Positions 51,863 to 59,901 are shown, numbered from the stretch's first letter. The stretch is DNA of 64,000 nucleotides from a bacterium (GCA_003242735.1 QGVH01000012.1:1-64000), one strand, 5' to 3'. Made by a program: numbers and translations. Notes: generated by a model not told the origin, from the sequence alone.

Positions 51863-52783
51863 TCACCCGCGCTGCACCGCGTAGCCGATCATCTTGTAGA
51901 CGAGCTTCGCCACGACGAAATCGGAGGACGGCTGGCCCGGGATCGGCGCCAGCTCCACCACATCGCAGCCGACGACGTTGCGCTCCGCGAAGACACGCCG
52001 CAACAGCGCGAGGGCCTGATACCACCCCAGACCACCCGGCTCCGGCGTACCCGTGGCGGGGACCAGCGAGGGATCGAGCCCGTCCACGTCGAAGGTGATG
52101 TAGACGTCGTCGCCCAGCTTCGCGATGACATCGTCGATCCACCCGTGGCCCTCGTGGATGTCGTCCGCGAAGAAGACGTGGATGTGGTCAGACGAGCGCA
52201 CGAGCTCCCGCTCCTCACGGGTCAGCGCACGGATCCCCACCGCCACGATGTCCACCCGCTCGTGCACGCGGTGCATCACGGAAGCATGCGAATACGGCGT
52301 GCCCTCGTATTCGGGGCGCAGGTCCGTGTGCGCGTCGATCTGGAGAACCGTCAACCGACGCCCCGCTGCCTCCAGCCGGTCCGCCCACGCCAGCACGGGC
52401 GCGCTCGTGATCGAGTGTTCGCCCCCCAGTACGATCACCAGCTTGTCGGGCGCCGCAGCCAGCAGCCGCTCGTACGCCTCCCGCAGCTCCGCCAGCGCCC
52501 GCTCCGGCCCCGCAGACGTCAGCTCCAGGGCCGGCAGGGTCGCCACACCCGCTTCGTACGGCTCCGCGTCCAGCTCCTGGTCGTACAGCTCGATGTAGCG
52601 CGAAGCCTCGATGATCGCCGCCGGCCCGTTCCGCGCGCCGCCTCCGTAGCTCGTCGTCGCCTCATAAGGAACCGGCAGGATCACCACCCGCGCTCGCACG
52701 AAATCGCTCGCCTCCTCGTCCAGGCCGAGGAAGTTGTGCGGGAGCTCCCAGCCGGCTCCCTTCAGCTCATCCGGTACCCGCAT
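51863..52783 (-). CDS. speB: Agmatinase (arginase/ureohydrolase family)
   Basis: The enzyme should hydrolyse agmatine to putrescine and urea. The 306-residue protein carries the binuclear manganese motifs GGEHS, DAHTDLRPEYEG with SHASVMHRV, and FDVDGLDPSLVPATGTPEPGG. The gene follows a pyruvoyl arginine decarboxylase on the same strand, which makes agmatinase more likely than arginase. ATG 52783 is chosen because GGGAGG lies 5 bases upstream; a longer frame to 52861 lacks support. Confidence 0.88.
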   Translation of the reverse strand: MRVPDELKGAGWELPHNFLGLDEEASDFVRARVVILPVPYEATTSYGGGARNGPAAIIEASRYIELYDQELDAEPYEAGVATLPALELTSAGPERALAELREAYERLLAAAPDKLVIVLGGEHSITSAPVLAWADRLEAAGRRLTVLQIDAHTDLRPEYEGTPYSHASVMHRVHERVDIVAVGIRALTREERELVRSSDHIHVFFADDIHEGHGWIDDVIAKLGDDVYITFDVDGLDPSLVPATGTPEPGGLGWYQALALLRRVFAERNVVGCDVVELAPIPGQPSSDFVVAKLVYKMIGYAVQRG

Positions 52784-52817
52784 CTCGCCTCCCACAGCAG
52801 CCAGTGCCGATGCAACA

Positions 52818-52841
52818 AGGGGCCCCCGGCCGGGAGCCCCT
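52818..52841 (-). terminator. Near-perfect 24-base palindrome between pdaD and speB
   Basis: AGGGGCCCCCGG pairs with CCGGGAGCCCCT with one mismatch. It lies 35 bases upstream of speB and downstream of the arginine decarboxylase on the minus strand, where TTGTTG follows. It could be a weak terminator or attenuator separating the two genes, or a dyad operator. Confidence 0.4.
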
Positions 52842-52958
52842 GGATCACGCCGGTTCGGCATAGGTTTCCTCGTACCGCATCGCGTTCGGCAGGCGCGAGA
52901 ACGTTCCCGTAGGCGTCGCCCCGCGCCCCGCCCTTCGCCTACACGGAACCGGTCCGCC

Positions 52959-53522
52959 TCAACCGCAGAAGACCGCCGCCGCGACCACCGTCACCCAACT
53001 CCCGTCCTCCGGGCCCTCCGCGACCATGGTCGTGTTCACCGTCTCCACGATCTCCCCACCCAGCTTCCACTTCTCCTCCCGCACCGCCCACGCCTCGTCC
53101 GGGTCGAACGGGATCCCCAGAACCGTCGCCAGCATCGATGCGGCCAGATCCTCCGCGTACTCGCCAGCAACGAACTCCGACTGGCCGAACGCGTGATGCT
53201 CCGAAATGTAGCCGTAGTGGTTCGGATCGTTCGGGATCGCCAGACCCACCGACGCGGCGACACGCCGGCTCGGCTCGTTCGTGGACGCCTCCGACAGCAC
53301 CGCGAACACGATCTGTCCCGGCTTCAGGTTCGCCAGGCCCTCCTCCCGGTCCACCACCTCGCAGCCAGGCGGGAAGATGCTCGAGACCCGGACCAGGTTG
53401 AACTTCGCGATCTGCGCGTCCCGCAGCGCCATCTCGAAGCTGGTCAGCCGCTCACGGTGGACCCCCACCCCCTTCGTGAGGAACACCTTGGACGGCACCA
53501 GCGGCTCCATCGTGAACGCCAT
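52959..53522 (-). CDS. pdaD: Pyruvoyl-dependent arginine decarboxylase
   Basis: The enzyme decarboxylates arginine to agmatine using a pyruvoyl group made by self-cleavage. The 187-residue proenzyme has the cleavage motif VRVSSIFPPGC with Ser47-Ser48. The family context KFNLVRVSS comes before it; FAVLSEASTNEP and NHYGYISEHHAFG come after. This class is best known from archaea and chlamydiae and is sporadic in other bacteria. ATG 53522 (MAFTMEPLVPSKVFLTKG) is used; no strong ribosome binding site was found. With speB it forms an arginine-to-putrescine route. Confidence 0.93.
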   Translation of the reverse strand: MAFTMEPLVPSKVFLTKGVGVHRERLTSFEMALRDAQIAKFNLVRVSSIFPPGCEVVDREEGLANLKPGQIVFAVLSEASTNEPSRRVAASVGLAIPNDPNHYGYISEHHAFGQSEFVAGEYAEDLAASMLATVLGIPFDPDEAWAVREEKWKLGGEIVETVNTTMVAEGPEDGSWVTVVAAAVFCG

Positions 53523-53663
53523 GGTCAGCAACCGGTTCGTTGGGACCGCTCCCGTCCCGCCCGACGATCCCCGCACCGGACACGCCGGCGCAGAGACTCA
53601 CCCCGGACTCGAACGGCCCAGCGGCCCCGGCCACCGGGCCCCCGCGCGCCGCGCTCCCTGCCC

Positions 53664-53706
53664 AAAGAAAACAGGCCCGGCGGGATCTCTCACCGATCCC
53701 TCCCGG
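53664..53706 (-). terminator. Rho-independent terminator downstream of the Fur-family gene
   Basis: On the minus strand CCGG-GA-GGGATC pairs with GATCCC-G-CCGG around the loop GGTGAGA, followed by CCTGTTTTCTTT. The T-rich run stands out in this GC-rich DNA. It sits 89 bases after the fur stop and before pdaD, so the two genes are separate transcripts. The remainder of 53523-53794 shows nothing recognisable. Confidence 0.75.
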
Positions 53707-53794
53707 ACCCGCAGCACCTCCACCGCTCGCGCCACCGGCCGCAACCGGCCTGAGGACGCGCTCGCTTCCGCTCGGGTGCGGCCGGCGCGTGGAA

Positions 53795-54304
53795 TCATAG
53801 AGTCTCGATCGGGCAGGTCAACCCCTCCCAGCGCAGCGTCCGCCCCGCCGCCTGGCACTCCGCGCACAGGCCGTAGATCTCCAGCCGGTACCGCGCCGGC
53901 TGGAACCCGTGCTCCTTCGCCACCTCCTCGTGCACCCGCACCAGCTCCTCGTTCTGGATCTCCGTCACCTTCCCGCACTCCGTGCACACCAGGTGCTCGT
54001 GCACCGGGAGCTGCCCGAACAGGTGCTCGTACCGCTTGAACCCCTCCCCGAAATCGTGCTCCGCCACCAGCCCGCTCTTCACGAGCATCTCCAGCGTGCG
54101 ATAGATCGTCGCCTTGCCGATCTTCTCGCCCCGCTGCCTGAGCGCCTCCTCGATCTCCTCCACCGACAGGTGCTCCGGCGACGAGAACACCACCTCCGCG
54201 ATGGCTTCCCGCTGCTGGGTGACCGGCAAGCCCTGGTCACGCAGGTACCGCCGGAACAGGTGCACGAACGGCATTCCCGAGCCTCCGGTGTCGGACGAGG
54301 TCAT
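53795..54304 (-). CDS. Fur-family metal or peroxide-responsive repressor
   Basis: The 169-residue protein has a winged-helix domain (QREAIAEVVFSSPEHLSVEEI, KIGKATIYRTLEMLVKSGL) and a dimerisation domain with HEHLVCTECGKVTEI. Two CxxC pairs (CTEC and CAEC) form the structural zinc site. A C-terminal extension after the second pair (LRWEGLTCPIETL) is slightly unusual. Sequence alone does not separate Fur, PerR and Zur. An AT-rich promoter and possible autoregulatory operator lie directly upstream at 54305-54350. Confidence 0.88.
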   Translation of the reverse strand: MTSSDTGGSGMPFVHLFRRYLRDQGLPVTQQREAIAEVVFSSPEHLSVEEIEEALRQRGEKIGKATIYRTLEMLVKSGLVAEHDFGEGFKRYEHLFGQLPVHEHLVCTECGKVTEIQNEELVRVHEEVAKEHGFQPARYRLEIYGLCAECQAAGRTLRWEGLTCPIETL

Positions 54305-54310
54305 GTTTCC

Positions 54311-54350
54311 AACAACGATTATTGATAGCGAAAAGACACCCGCCGCGCAA
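54311..54350 (-). promoter_or_regulatory. Promoter and AT-rich possible operator of the Fur-family gene
   Basis: On the minus strand TTGCGC (54350-54345), 17 bases and TATCAA (54327-54322) form a plausible promoter. The AT-rich stretch TATCAATAATCGTTGTTG overlaps the -10 and start region and has partial resemblance to A/T-rich Fur-type boxes. Autoregulation is common in this family, but a clear 7-1-7 palindrome is not present. Confidence 0.45.
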
Positions 54351-54352
54351 CC

Positions 54353-54787
54353 TCAGCCCGCGGCCCCGGCCTGCGAGAGCCCGCCCGCGACCAGCACCTC
54401 CCACTGCGCCACATCGCCGCCGATCCGGACCTGCTGGGGCGGCGCCGTCGGCAGCTCGTCGCCCAACCGACGCAAAACGCCCTCGATCAAGCGGCCGATG
54501 CGGTCCGGCGGCGCAATCCCCTGCTCCGTGAGCTCGGGCTCGACAGAGCGGGAGCCCTTCGGATCCCGCGAAACGGTGCACCGGGCCGTGAAGATGCGCC
54601 GGCGGTCGCCGCCGTCCTCGAACGCGGACACGACGGCGACGATGCTCTCCGCGCGCCCCACCCGGTACGGCGGGAAGATCCAGAGCTCGTCGATGGACGT
54701 GACGGGGATGTGCTCCGGGATGGCGCCGAGGAGCGCGTGGAGCGCCCCCTCGTCGGGGCGCGGGGTGACATCGGCTGCCCGGGTCAC
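54353..54787 (-). CDS. Hypothetical protein coupled to the LOR/SDH-family gene
   Basis: I do not recognise this 144-residue cytoplasmic protein. It has an alpha/beta look: ALHALLGAIPEHIPVTSIDELWIFPP, a strand pair with SIVAVVSAFEDGGDRRRIFTARC, a helix DRIGRLIEGVLRRLGDEL and a C-terminal strand AQWEVLVAGGL. The start is GTG 54787, overlapping the upstream stop as GTGA, which points to co-function with the preceding protein. It ends three bases before the -35 hexamer of the Fur-family promoter. Confidence 0.65.
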   Translation of the reverse strand: MTRAADVTPRPDEGALHALLGAIPEHIPVTSIDELWIFPPYRVGRAESIVAVVSAFEDGGDRRRIFTARCTVSRDPKGSRSVEPELTEQGIAPPDRIGRLIEGVLRRLGDELPTAPPQQVRIGGDVAQWEVLVAGGLSQAGAAG

Positions 54788-55947
54788 GCGCGCGCGAGCT
54801 CCGCGAGTCTGGGGGTCAGCGGGGCGCCGGCGACGCGGCCGCCCCGCTTCGCCGCGTCCGCTTCCGCCTGCTCCACGAAGTAACGCAGGACGTGGAGGAA
54901 GTCCTGGGCGTTGGTGACGACGCCGAACGCCTGGTGGGTGCCGCGGTCCTTGAGCTTGTTGATGACGAACTCCGAGGAGTCCACAGCCACGGTGACCAGC
55001 GGTCGCACCGACCCGTCGGGATCCACCACGTAGGCGGGCAGCATGTTCCCGAATGCGATGGAGTGCAGCGCGGTCGCGATCATCACGGCTGCCGTCGCGC
55101 GCCGGGCGTGCTCGCGCATGAGCTCCTGCGCGCGGACCACGTCGGTGATGGTGTCCGGGAGCGGACCATCATCGCGGATGGAGCCCGCGAGCACGAACGG
55201 CACGCCATGGGTCACGCAGGCGTGCATGATGCCGTCACGCAGCACGCCTGCCTCGACGGCGGCGGCAATGGATCCTGCCGCGGCGATCGTGTTGATCGCC
55301 CGCATGTGATTGCTGTGGCCGCCGCTGACCGGCCGGCCGCTGCTGTCCATGCCCAGCGTCGTGCCCGTGAGCGCCTGCTCGATGTCGTGGACGGCGACGG
55401 CGTTGCCGCCGAGGAGCGCGTTCACGTAGCCGTTGCGGATGAACCAGGTGAGGACGTCACGTCCGCGCGCATGCAACACCGCCGGGCCGACCACCCACAC
55501 GATGTGTCCCCCACGCCGGCGCTCCTCGCAGAGGATCGCCGCGATCCGGGCGTAGTCCACCGGCTTCTCGCGGCTCACCTCCGAGCGCATGAACTGGAAC
55601 TCGTCATCCGCGGCGCCGCTCGGGCCGAGGAAGCCGGTGGCGTGCACGTAGATCCCTTCACTGCCGTCCTCGGCCGTGCCCAGCAGAACACGCTGGCCGG
55701 CGCGCACGTACCGCGGCTCGAGGACGCAGAGCGAGCCGTCGTCCTCCTCCACGACCACGGCGTCCATCCGTGGATGGCGGGGGAGCTGCCACGCGCCATC
55801 CTTCTTCACGTAGGTCGGCAGGTTGGTCGTCGAGAAGAATCCTTCGGGGAGGACGCCATCGGCCGGAGCCGGCGCGAAGCGCGCGTCCGGTGCCGTCTTC
55901 AGGCGGTCCGAGCTGAAATCCGGCGCTCGATAACGGACATCCACCAT
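54784..55947 (-). CDS. LOR/SDH-domain protein (TIGR00300-type), possible ornithine cyclodeaminase
   Basis: The 387-residue protein matches, by recollection of its motifs, the LOR/SDH conserved-region family. Landmarks are GFFSTTNLPTYV, a central NAVAVHDIEQALTGTTLGMD and GGHSNHMRAINTI. THGVPFVLAGSIRDDGPLPD and the ADGS-like VVDPDGSVRPLVTVAVDSSEF follow. Family members include archaeal proteins and the C-terminal domain of cyanobacterial AgrE/ArgZ, for which ornithine cyclodeaminase activity has been reported. Arginine and putrescine genes within 3 kb fit such a role, but this is inference. The start is ATG 55947. Confidence 0.7.
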   Translation of the reverse strand: MVDVRYRAPDFSSDRLKTAPDARFAPAPADGVLPEGFFSTTNLPTYVKKDGAWQLPRHPRMDAVVVEEDDGSLCVLEPRYVRAGQRVLLGTAEDGSEGIYVHATGFLGPSGAADDEFQFMRSEVSREKPVDYARIAAILCEERRRGGHIVWVVGPAVLHARGRDVLTWFIRNGYVNALLGGNAVAVHDIEQALTGTTLGMDSSGRPVSGGHSNHMRAINTIAAAGSIAAAVEAGVLRDGIMHACVTHGVPFVLAGSIRDDGPLPDTITDVVRAQELMREHARRATAAVMIATALHSIAFGNMLPAYVVDPDGSVRPLVTVAVDSSEFVINKLKDRGTHQAFGVVTNAQDFLHVLRYFVEQAEADAAKRGGRVAGAPLTPRLAELARA

Positions 55948-55961
55948 ACCGAAAGGACAAT

Positions 55962-57101
55962 CTAGCGCTGCTGCGCAGGGCGCTCAAGCGAACGTACGGC
56001 CTCACGCGCGGCGGCCAAGACCTCTTCGCGGACGCGCTCCAGCGGCGCGCCGATCAGCGCGCCCGCCGCCTTGGCGTGGCCCCCGCCGCCGAACGCACGG
56101 GCCAGCATGTTCACATCCACCTCGCCGCTCGAGCGGAACGAGACCTTGGTCGCGCCGTCGGCCAGCTCGCGGAAGAGCAACGCCACCTCCGTACCCTCGA
56201 TGGAGCGGGCGTGCTCGACGATGCCCTCCAGATCCTCGGAGGTGACGCCGAGCGCGTCGCCGACCTCGCGCGGGATGCTGATCCAGGTGATGGGCAACTC
56301 CGGATCCACCTCGAGCCGCTCCAGCGCCGCGCGCAGCAGGTGGATGCGGCGCAGCGGCACGTTGGCGAAGATGCGGCGGTAGACGGCTTCCGGATCCAGC
56401 CCGCGCCGCATCAGGTCCGCGGCAATGAGGTGGGCGCGCGCCGTCGTATTCGCGAACCGGAAGGAGCCCGTGTCGGTCACGATGGCGACGTACAGCCCTT
56501 CGACGACCGAGGGCGGCCACGGTTCTGCGAGCCCTCCTGCGCGCAGCAGGTCGTAGACCAGTTCGCCCGTCGCGCACGCGGTGGGGTCCTGGAGCGTGAT
56601 GCCCGGGATGCCGCCTTCCGCCGGCGGGTGGTGGTCGATGACGACGACGGCGCGGTCCCGCAGCGCCCGTGCGAGCCGGCCGACGCGGCTGGGCTCGCTC
56701 GTGTCCAGGACGACGATGAGGTCCGCGTCCGCCAGCGCTTCGTTGGCGGCGGCCGTGCCGGCCTCGGCGATCCAGCCCTGATCGGGAATGAGGTAGCGGT
56801 ACAGCGCCGGGAACGGCGTGGGGTTGACGACCGTCACGCGCTTGCCGCGTCCTGCCAGGTAGCTCCCCAGCGCCGCCTCGCAGCCGGTGCCGTCGCCGTC
56901 CGCGTTGACATGGGTCGTGAGCACGACGTGGCGCGCGGAGTCGAGCGCCGCCAGCACGCGCGCCAGCGGCTCCCGGCGCTGCGCCGGGATCGCGTCCAGG
57001 TCGCTCAGGCGTCCGGCCGTCGTCTCGTCCCGCGACTCGCCGCGGCGCGGCGCCGGCGCCGCGCTGGGGAGGACCTTCTCCTTGGTGTCACCGTGTGGCA
57101 C
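55962..57101 (-). CDS. DHH-family phosphoesterase (NrnA-like)
   Basis: The 379-residue protein has the DHH motif series: THVNADGDGTG (motif I), LIVVLDTSEP (II), VVVIDHHPP (III) and ATGELVYDLL with AIVTDTGSFRF (IV). The DHHA1 domain ends in FGGGGHAKAAGA. This is the NrnA arrangement, degrading nanoRNA and/or pAp in the cytoplasm. The start is GTG 57101, overlapping the PHP gene by 14 bases; its first 35 residues are polar and non-homologous, so a later start is possible. Confidence 0.9.
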   Translation of the reverse strand: MPHGDTKEKVLPSAAPAPRRGESRDETTAGRLSDLDAIPAQRREPLARVLAALDSARHVVLTTHVNADGDGTGCEAALGSYLAGRGKRVTVVNPTPFPALYRYLIPDQGWIAEAGTAAANEALADADLIVVLDTSEPSRVGRLARALRDRAVVVIDHHPPAEGGIPGITLQDPTACATGELVYDLLRAGGLAEPWPPSVVEGLYVAIVTDTGSFRFANTTARAHLIAADLMRRGLDPEAVYRRIFANVPLRRIHLLRAALERLEVDPELPITWISIPREVGDALGVTSEDLEGIVEHARSIEGTEVALLFRELADGATKVSFRSSGEVDVNMLARAFGGGGHAKAAGALIGAPLERVREEVLAAAREAVRSLERPAQQR

Positions 57102-57762
57102 TCCGCTTCCTCAACTTCGCGAAGGTGGATGCGATGTGCACCCGCCAGGGCGAGAGCCGGCCGTGGATCCGCCCTTGCCGGAGCGCAGCCAGGAATGCCG
57201 ACGGCTCGTCGTCGAACGGCGGCACCTCGACGTACGCCCGACCCACCTCCGCGAGGGTGTGCGCATCCGACCCCGCACCCACCGCCACGCCGTGCGCCCC
57301 CGCCCATGCGACGGCGCGGTCGTTCAGGCGCTGGAAATGGATACGCGCGTTGAACCCCTCCACCGCGTCCACGAGGTCGGCGATCTCGCCCAGGATCCTG
57401 CCGCCGCCGCCCTTCCCTCCCACGAACGGATGCGGGACGTAGACCACGCCGCCCTGCGCCCGGATCCGGAGGCAGGTCTCGCGGGCCGGCGTCCCTTTCT
57501 CAATGGGCTCTCGCAGGAAGAGCCCAATGATGTCTACCCCTTCGGCCGTGCGAATCTCCTCACCCACGATGACCCGGTCCGGGTAGCGGCGCTTCAACTC
57601 CAGCGCGACCGCAATGTCGTTGTGGTCCGTCACGCAGATCCTGTCCACCCCGCGCGCCAGCGCCGTCCGCACCACCTCGTCCGGGTCGCTCAGGCAATCG
57701 TACGACCCGGCTGTGTGCAGGTGCATGTCTACCCGGATACGCGTCGTTCCAGCTCCCGCCAT
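57088..57762 (-). CDS. PHP-domain phosphoesterase
   Basis: The 224-residue protein has the PHP metal motifs: DMHLHTAGSYDC (I), CVTDHNDI (II), the conserved Glu in VIVGEEIRTAEG, VYVPHPF (III) and GAGSDAHTLAEVG (IV). It is probably a phosphoesterase acting on a nucleotide or sugar phosphate, related to the YciV/RnmA or histidinol-phosphatase groups. ATG 57762 keeps the first strand but overlaps coaE by 34 bases; the next ATG at 57726 would start inside motif I and is unlikely. It precedes the DHH phosphoesterase. Confidence 0.87.
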   Translation of the reverse strand: MAGAGTTRIRVDMHLHTAGSYDCLSDPDEVVRTALARGVDRICVTDHNDIAVALELKRRYPDRVIVGEEIRTAEGVDIIGLFLREPIEKGTPARETCLRIRAQGGVVYVPHPFVGGKGGGGRILGEIADLVDAVEGFNARIHFQRLNDRAVAWAGAHGVAVGAGSDAHTLAEVGRAYVEVPPFDDEPSAFLAALRQGRIHGRLSPWRVHIASTFAKLRKRSATR

Positions 57763-58334
57763 ACCCGCTCCGCTCTCGCTTCCAGCTCCTCGAGCGTCCC
57801 CGCGTTCTCGATCACGATGTCCGACCGCCGACGCTTCTGCTCCGCCGGCATCTGCGCCGCGATCATTCGCCGCGCCTCGTCCGGGTCCAGCCCCCGGTCT
57901 CGCACCAGCCGCTCCAGCCGCACGGCTTCCGGCGCGTCCACCAGCACGACCACATCGAACTCGTCTTCGAGGCCGACCTCGAACAACAGCGGAATGTCGT
58001 TGACGACGATGCGCGCCCCCTCGCGCTCGAGCCGCTGCTCCTCCTCCCGCCGCAGCCGCGCCACCTCGGGGTGCACGATGGCCTCCAGACGGCGCCGGGC
58101 GGCCTCGTCCCGGAACACGATCGCCCGCATCGCCTCCCGGTCCAGCCCGCCGCCCGGCTCCAGCACCCCGGGGCCGAACGCCTGGGCGATCCGCTCCAGC
58201 GCCGGCGACCCCGGCTCCACGGCCCGCCGGGCCAGCACGTCGGCATCGATGATCGGGGCGCCCAACCGCGCCCAGACCCGTGCAACCGAAGACTTGCCGC
58301 TGGCGATGTTGCCGGTGAGGGCGACGCGCAGCAT
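57729..58334 (-). CDS. coaE: Dephospho-CoA kinase
   Basis: CoaE phosphorylates dephospho-CoA, the last step of coenzyme A synthesis. The 201-residue P-loop kinase begins MLRVALTGNIASGKSSVA, then has IIDADVLARRAVEPG (substrate-binding DAD), the VNDIPLLFEVGLE segment and a LERLVRDRG lid. A late RRSDIVIENAGTLEEL segment closes it. The residues and length are standard. It starts 4 bases after the DedA-family stop and overlaps the PHP gene, so it sits mid-operon. Confidence 0.95.
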   Translation of the reverse strand: MLRVALTGNIASGKSSVARVWARLGAPIIDADVLARRAVEPGSPALERIAQAFGPGVLEPGGGLDREAMRAIVFRDEAARRRLEAIVHPEVARLRREEEQRLEREGARIVVNDIPLLFEVGLEDEFDVVVLVDAPEAVRLERLVRDRGLDPDEARRMIAAQMPAEQKRRRSDIVIENAGTLEELEARAERVWRELERRVSG

Positions 58335-58338
58335 CGGG

Positions 58339-58959
58339 TCAGCCGACGGACGGCTCGGACTTCAGGCGGCGCCGCACGGCGACCATCGCCACAGCCACGA
58401 CGATCAGCGCCAGGACCAGCCCTCCCGCTGTCCCCAGCGCGCCCGCGATGAGCTTCCAGCTCTCACCCGCCAGGTAGCCCAGCGCGACGGACCCGCCGGC
58501 CCAGCCCAGCACCCCGAGCATGTCGTAGGCCAGGAAGCGGAGGTAGGGCATGCGGCTCATGCCGGCACACCACGGCATGAGCGTCCGCACGAAGGAGAGG
58601 AAGCGGGCCACGGTCACCGCCATCGCCGCCCGGCGCCGGAACAGCTTCGCCGTCAGGACCTCGTAGTGGGACCAGACCTGGCCGAACCGCCCCCCACGCC
58701 CCACGAAACGACCACCGCTGTATCGACCCAGCAGATACCCGGTCTGGTCCCCGATCAGCCCACCCGCGAAAGCGCCCGCGAAGATATGCTCCACCTCGAA
58801 GTAGCCCTGGTCCGCCATGAACGCCCCGATCAGGACCGTCGCCTCCGCCGGGATCAGGAGTCCGATGAAGACGGCGGTCTCCGCCAGCGCCACGGCGAAG
58901 ACGACCCACGGCCCGATCTTGATCAAGTGCTCGATGATGGCGGGAAGGAGGGAATCCAC
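58339..58959 (-). CDS. DedA-family membrane protein
   Basis: The 206-residue protein has the VTT/DedA pattern. It shows an N-terminal reentrant-type segment with FIGLLIPAEATVLIGAF, then GALIGDQTGYLLGRYSGGRF-like sequence (written here in part) and the conserved F-R/P-G motif as ARFLSFVRTLMPWCAGMSRM. Two C-terminal helices follow. DedA proteins include lipid scramblases or flippases needed for undecaprenyl phosphate recycling and membrane homeostasis. The start is GTG 58959, 9 bases after the GspG-like gene, and coaE follows within 4 bases. Confidence 0.88.
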   Translation of the reverse strand: MDSLLPAIIEHLIKIGPWVVFAVALAETAVFIGLLIPAEATVLIGAFMADQGYFEVEHIFAGAFAGGLIGDQTGYLLGRYSGGRFVGRGGRFGQVWSHYEVLTAKLFRRRAAMAVTVARFLSFVRTLMPWCAGMSRMPYLRFLAYDMLGVLGWAGGSVALGYLAGESWKLIAGALGTAGGLVLALIVVAVAMVAVRRRLKSEPSVG

Positions 58960-58968
58960 CGGCTGCCT

Positions 58969-59388
58969 CTACCATCGTGACACGGAAACCCGGATGTCAT
59001 CCGCGGTGTCGCGCTCGCCATCCGGACCGGCGGATCCGCCGATCAGCGAATCCCGCGTCACGATCAGGTAGTAGGGCGAGCCCCAGGGGTCGCGGCCGCC
59101 GCGGCCGGAACGGTGCAGCTGCATCACGTACGTATGGAAATGCTCCGGATCGGGCAGTGGCTGCCCTCGCTGTGCGGCTTCCCGCAGGCTCCGCAGCGCC
59201 GCCCGCAGCTCATTGGCGGCCGACCAGCGCCACGCCGTTTCCGTGACCGGCTCCAACCTGGCCGCCCACCAATCCATCACGTCCCCGAACGCCGGCTCGA
59301 GGTGGGGCCGCGCCCGCGCCCGCAGGTCCGGCACGCTCATGGCCGCGCCGCCCGTAAAGACCAGGATGAGGAAGAGCTTCTTCACCAT
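58969..59388 (-). CDS. GspG C-terminal-domain-like exported protein
   Basis: The 139-residue protein has a hydrophobic N-terminus (VKKLFLILVFTGGAAMS), a helical middle (ETAWRWSAANELRAALRSLREAA) and a C-terminal DPWGSPYYLIVTRDS then GPDGERDTADDI segment. That segment is the calcium-loop pattern of type II secretion major pseudopilins (DPWGNPY and GADG-x-DDI). The prepilin peptidase site (G followed by FTLIE) is absent, so it is not a canonical pseudopilin. No other gsp genes are in the window. Function unknown. Confidence 0.6.
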   Translation of the reverse strand: MVKKLFLILVFTGGAAMSVPDLRARARPHLEPAFGDVMDWWAARLEPVTETAWRWSAANELRAALRSLREAAQRGQPLPDPEHFHTYVMQLHRSGRGGRDPWGSPYYLIVTRDSLIGGSAGPDGERDTADDIRVSVSRW

Positions 59389-59391
59389 CGC

Positions 59392-59649
59392 TCAGTTCCG
59401 CGGCCTGCCGGAACGCATCCTCGCCGCCCAGCGCAGGTACCGGCCCAGCTCCGCGGGTGTGGGCAGAGCATCCGCGCTTCGGTACGCCGTCTCCATGCGC
59501 CAGTCCAGGTACTCTCGCGGCGGCAACGGCAAGAAGGGTGGGCGGCGATACCAGTCCCGCGCTCTGAAACGCCAGGCAGCGCGGAGCGCTGGCCCGTAGA
59601 GACGCGGGTGGAGCAGCGTCCGTGCGATCAGTCGGCCCACGCTCACCAC
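59392..59649 (-). CDS. Small basic protein of unknown function
   Basis: The product is 84-85 residues, starting at either of two adjacent GTG codons (59649 or 59646), with GGAGCGGA a few bases upstream. It is rich in Arg, Tyr and Leu (LHPRLYGPALRAAWRFRARD, then YLDWRMETAYRSADALPT) and ends in an amphipathic helix. No membrane segment is obvious. It is 3 bases before the GspG-like gene and thus the first gene of the run down to fur. Coding support comes from the start context, spacing and protein-like composition. Confidence 0.55.
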   Translation of the reverse strand: MVSVGRLIARTLLHPRLYGPALRAAWRFRARDWYRRPPFLPLPPREYLDWRMETAYRSADALPTPAELGRYLRWAARMRSGRPRN

Positions 59650-59780
59650 TCCGCTCCATCCAGTGGCATCCCGACGCGGGCGCTCCGGGGGGCACTCTAA
59701 GATATCACGTCCCGCACACGTCTGTAAACCGCCCGTGCCCTGCGGCCGTCCCAGGGGTGGCCCCTGCCCCCACCGCCGGG

Positions 59781-59786
59781 TATAAT
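59781..59786 (+). promoter_or_regulatory. Consensus -10 element upstream of the fused E1 gene
   Basis: A perfect TATAAT hexamer lies 116 bases before the E1 ATG, in an otherwise GC-rich gap (59650-59901). The sequence 17 bases upstream (TGGCCC) is a poor -35, so an activator or extended contacts would be needed. No other feature was seen in the gap. Confidence 0.5.
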
Positions 59787-59901
59787 AGGCTGGAGATGTC
59801 CCATCCCATTCCGGGCTGCTGCGGCCGCCCGGACCGCCGCGCTGCCGCGCGCGGCCCCCTGGCGCGTCCGCCCCCGACCGCGGACCCGAACGTGGAGAAT
59901 C

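Noticed and set aside
53523..53794. A small gene between pdaD and the Fur-family gene
   Set aside because: Only short Pro/Arg-rich frames without ribosome binding sites; the region is better explained by a terminator and a leader.
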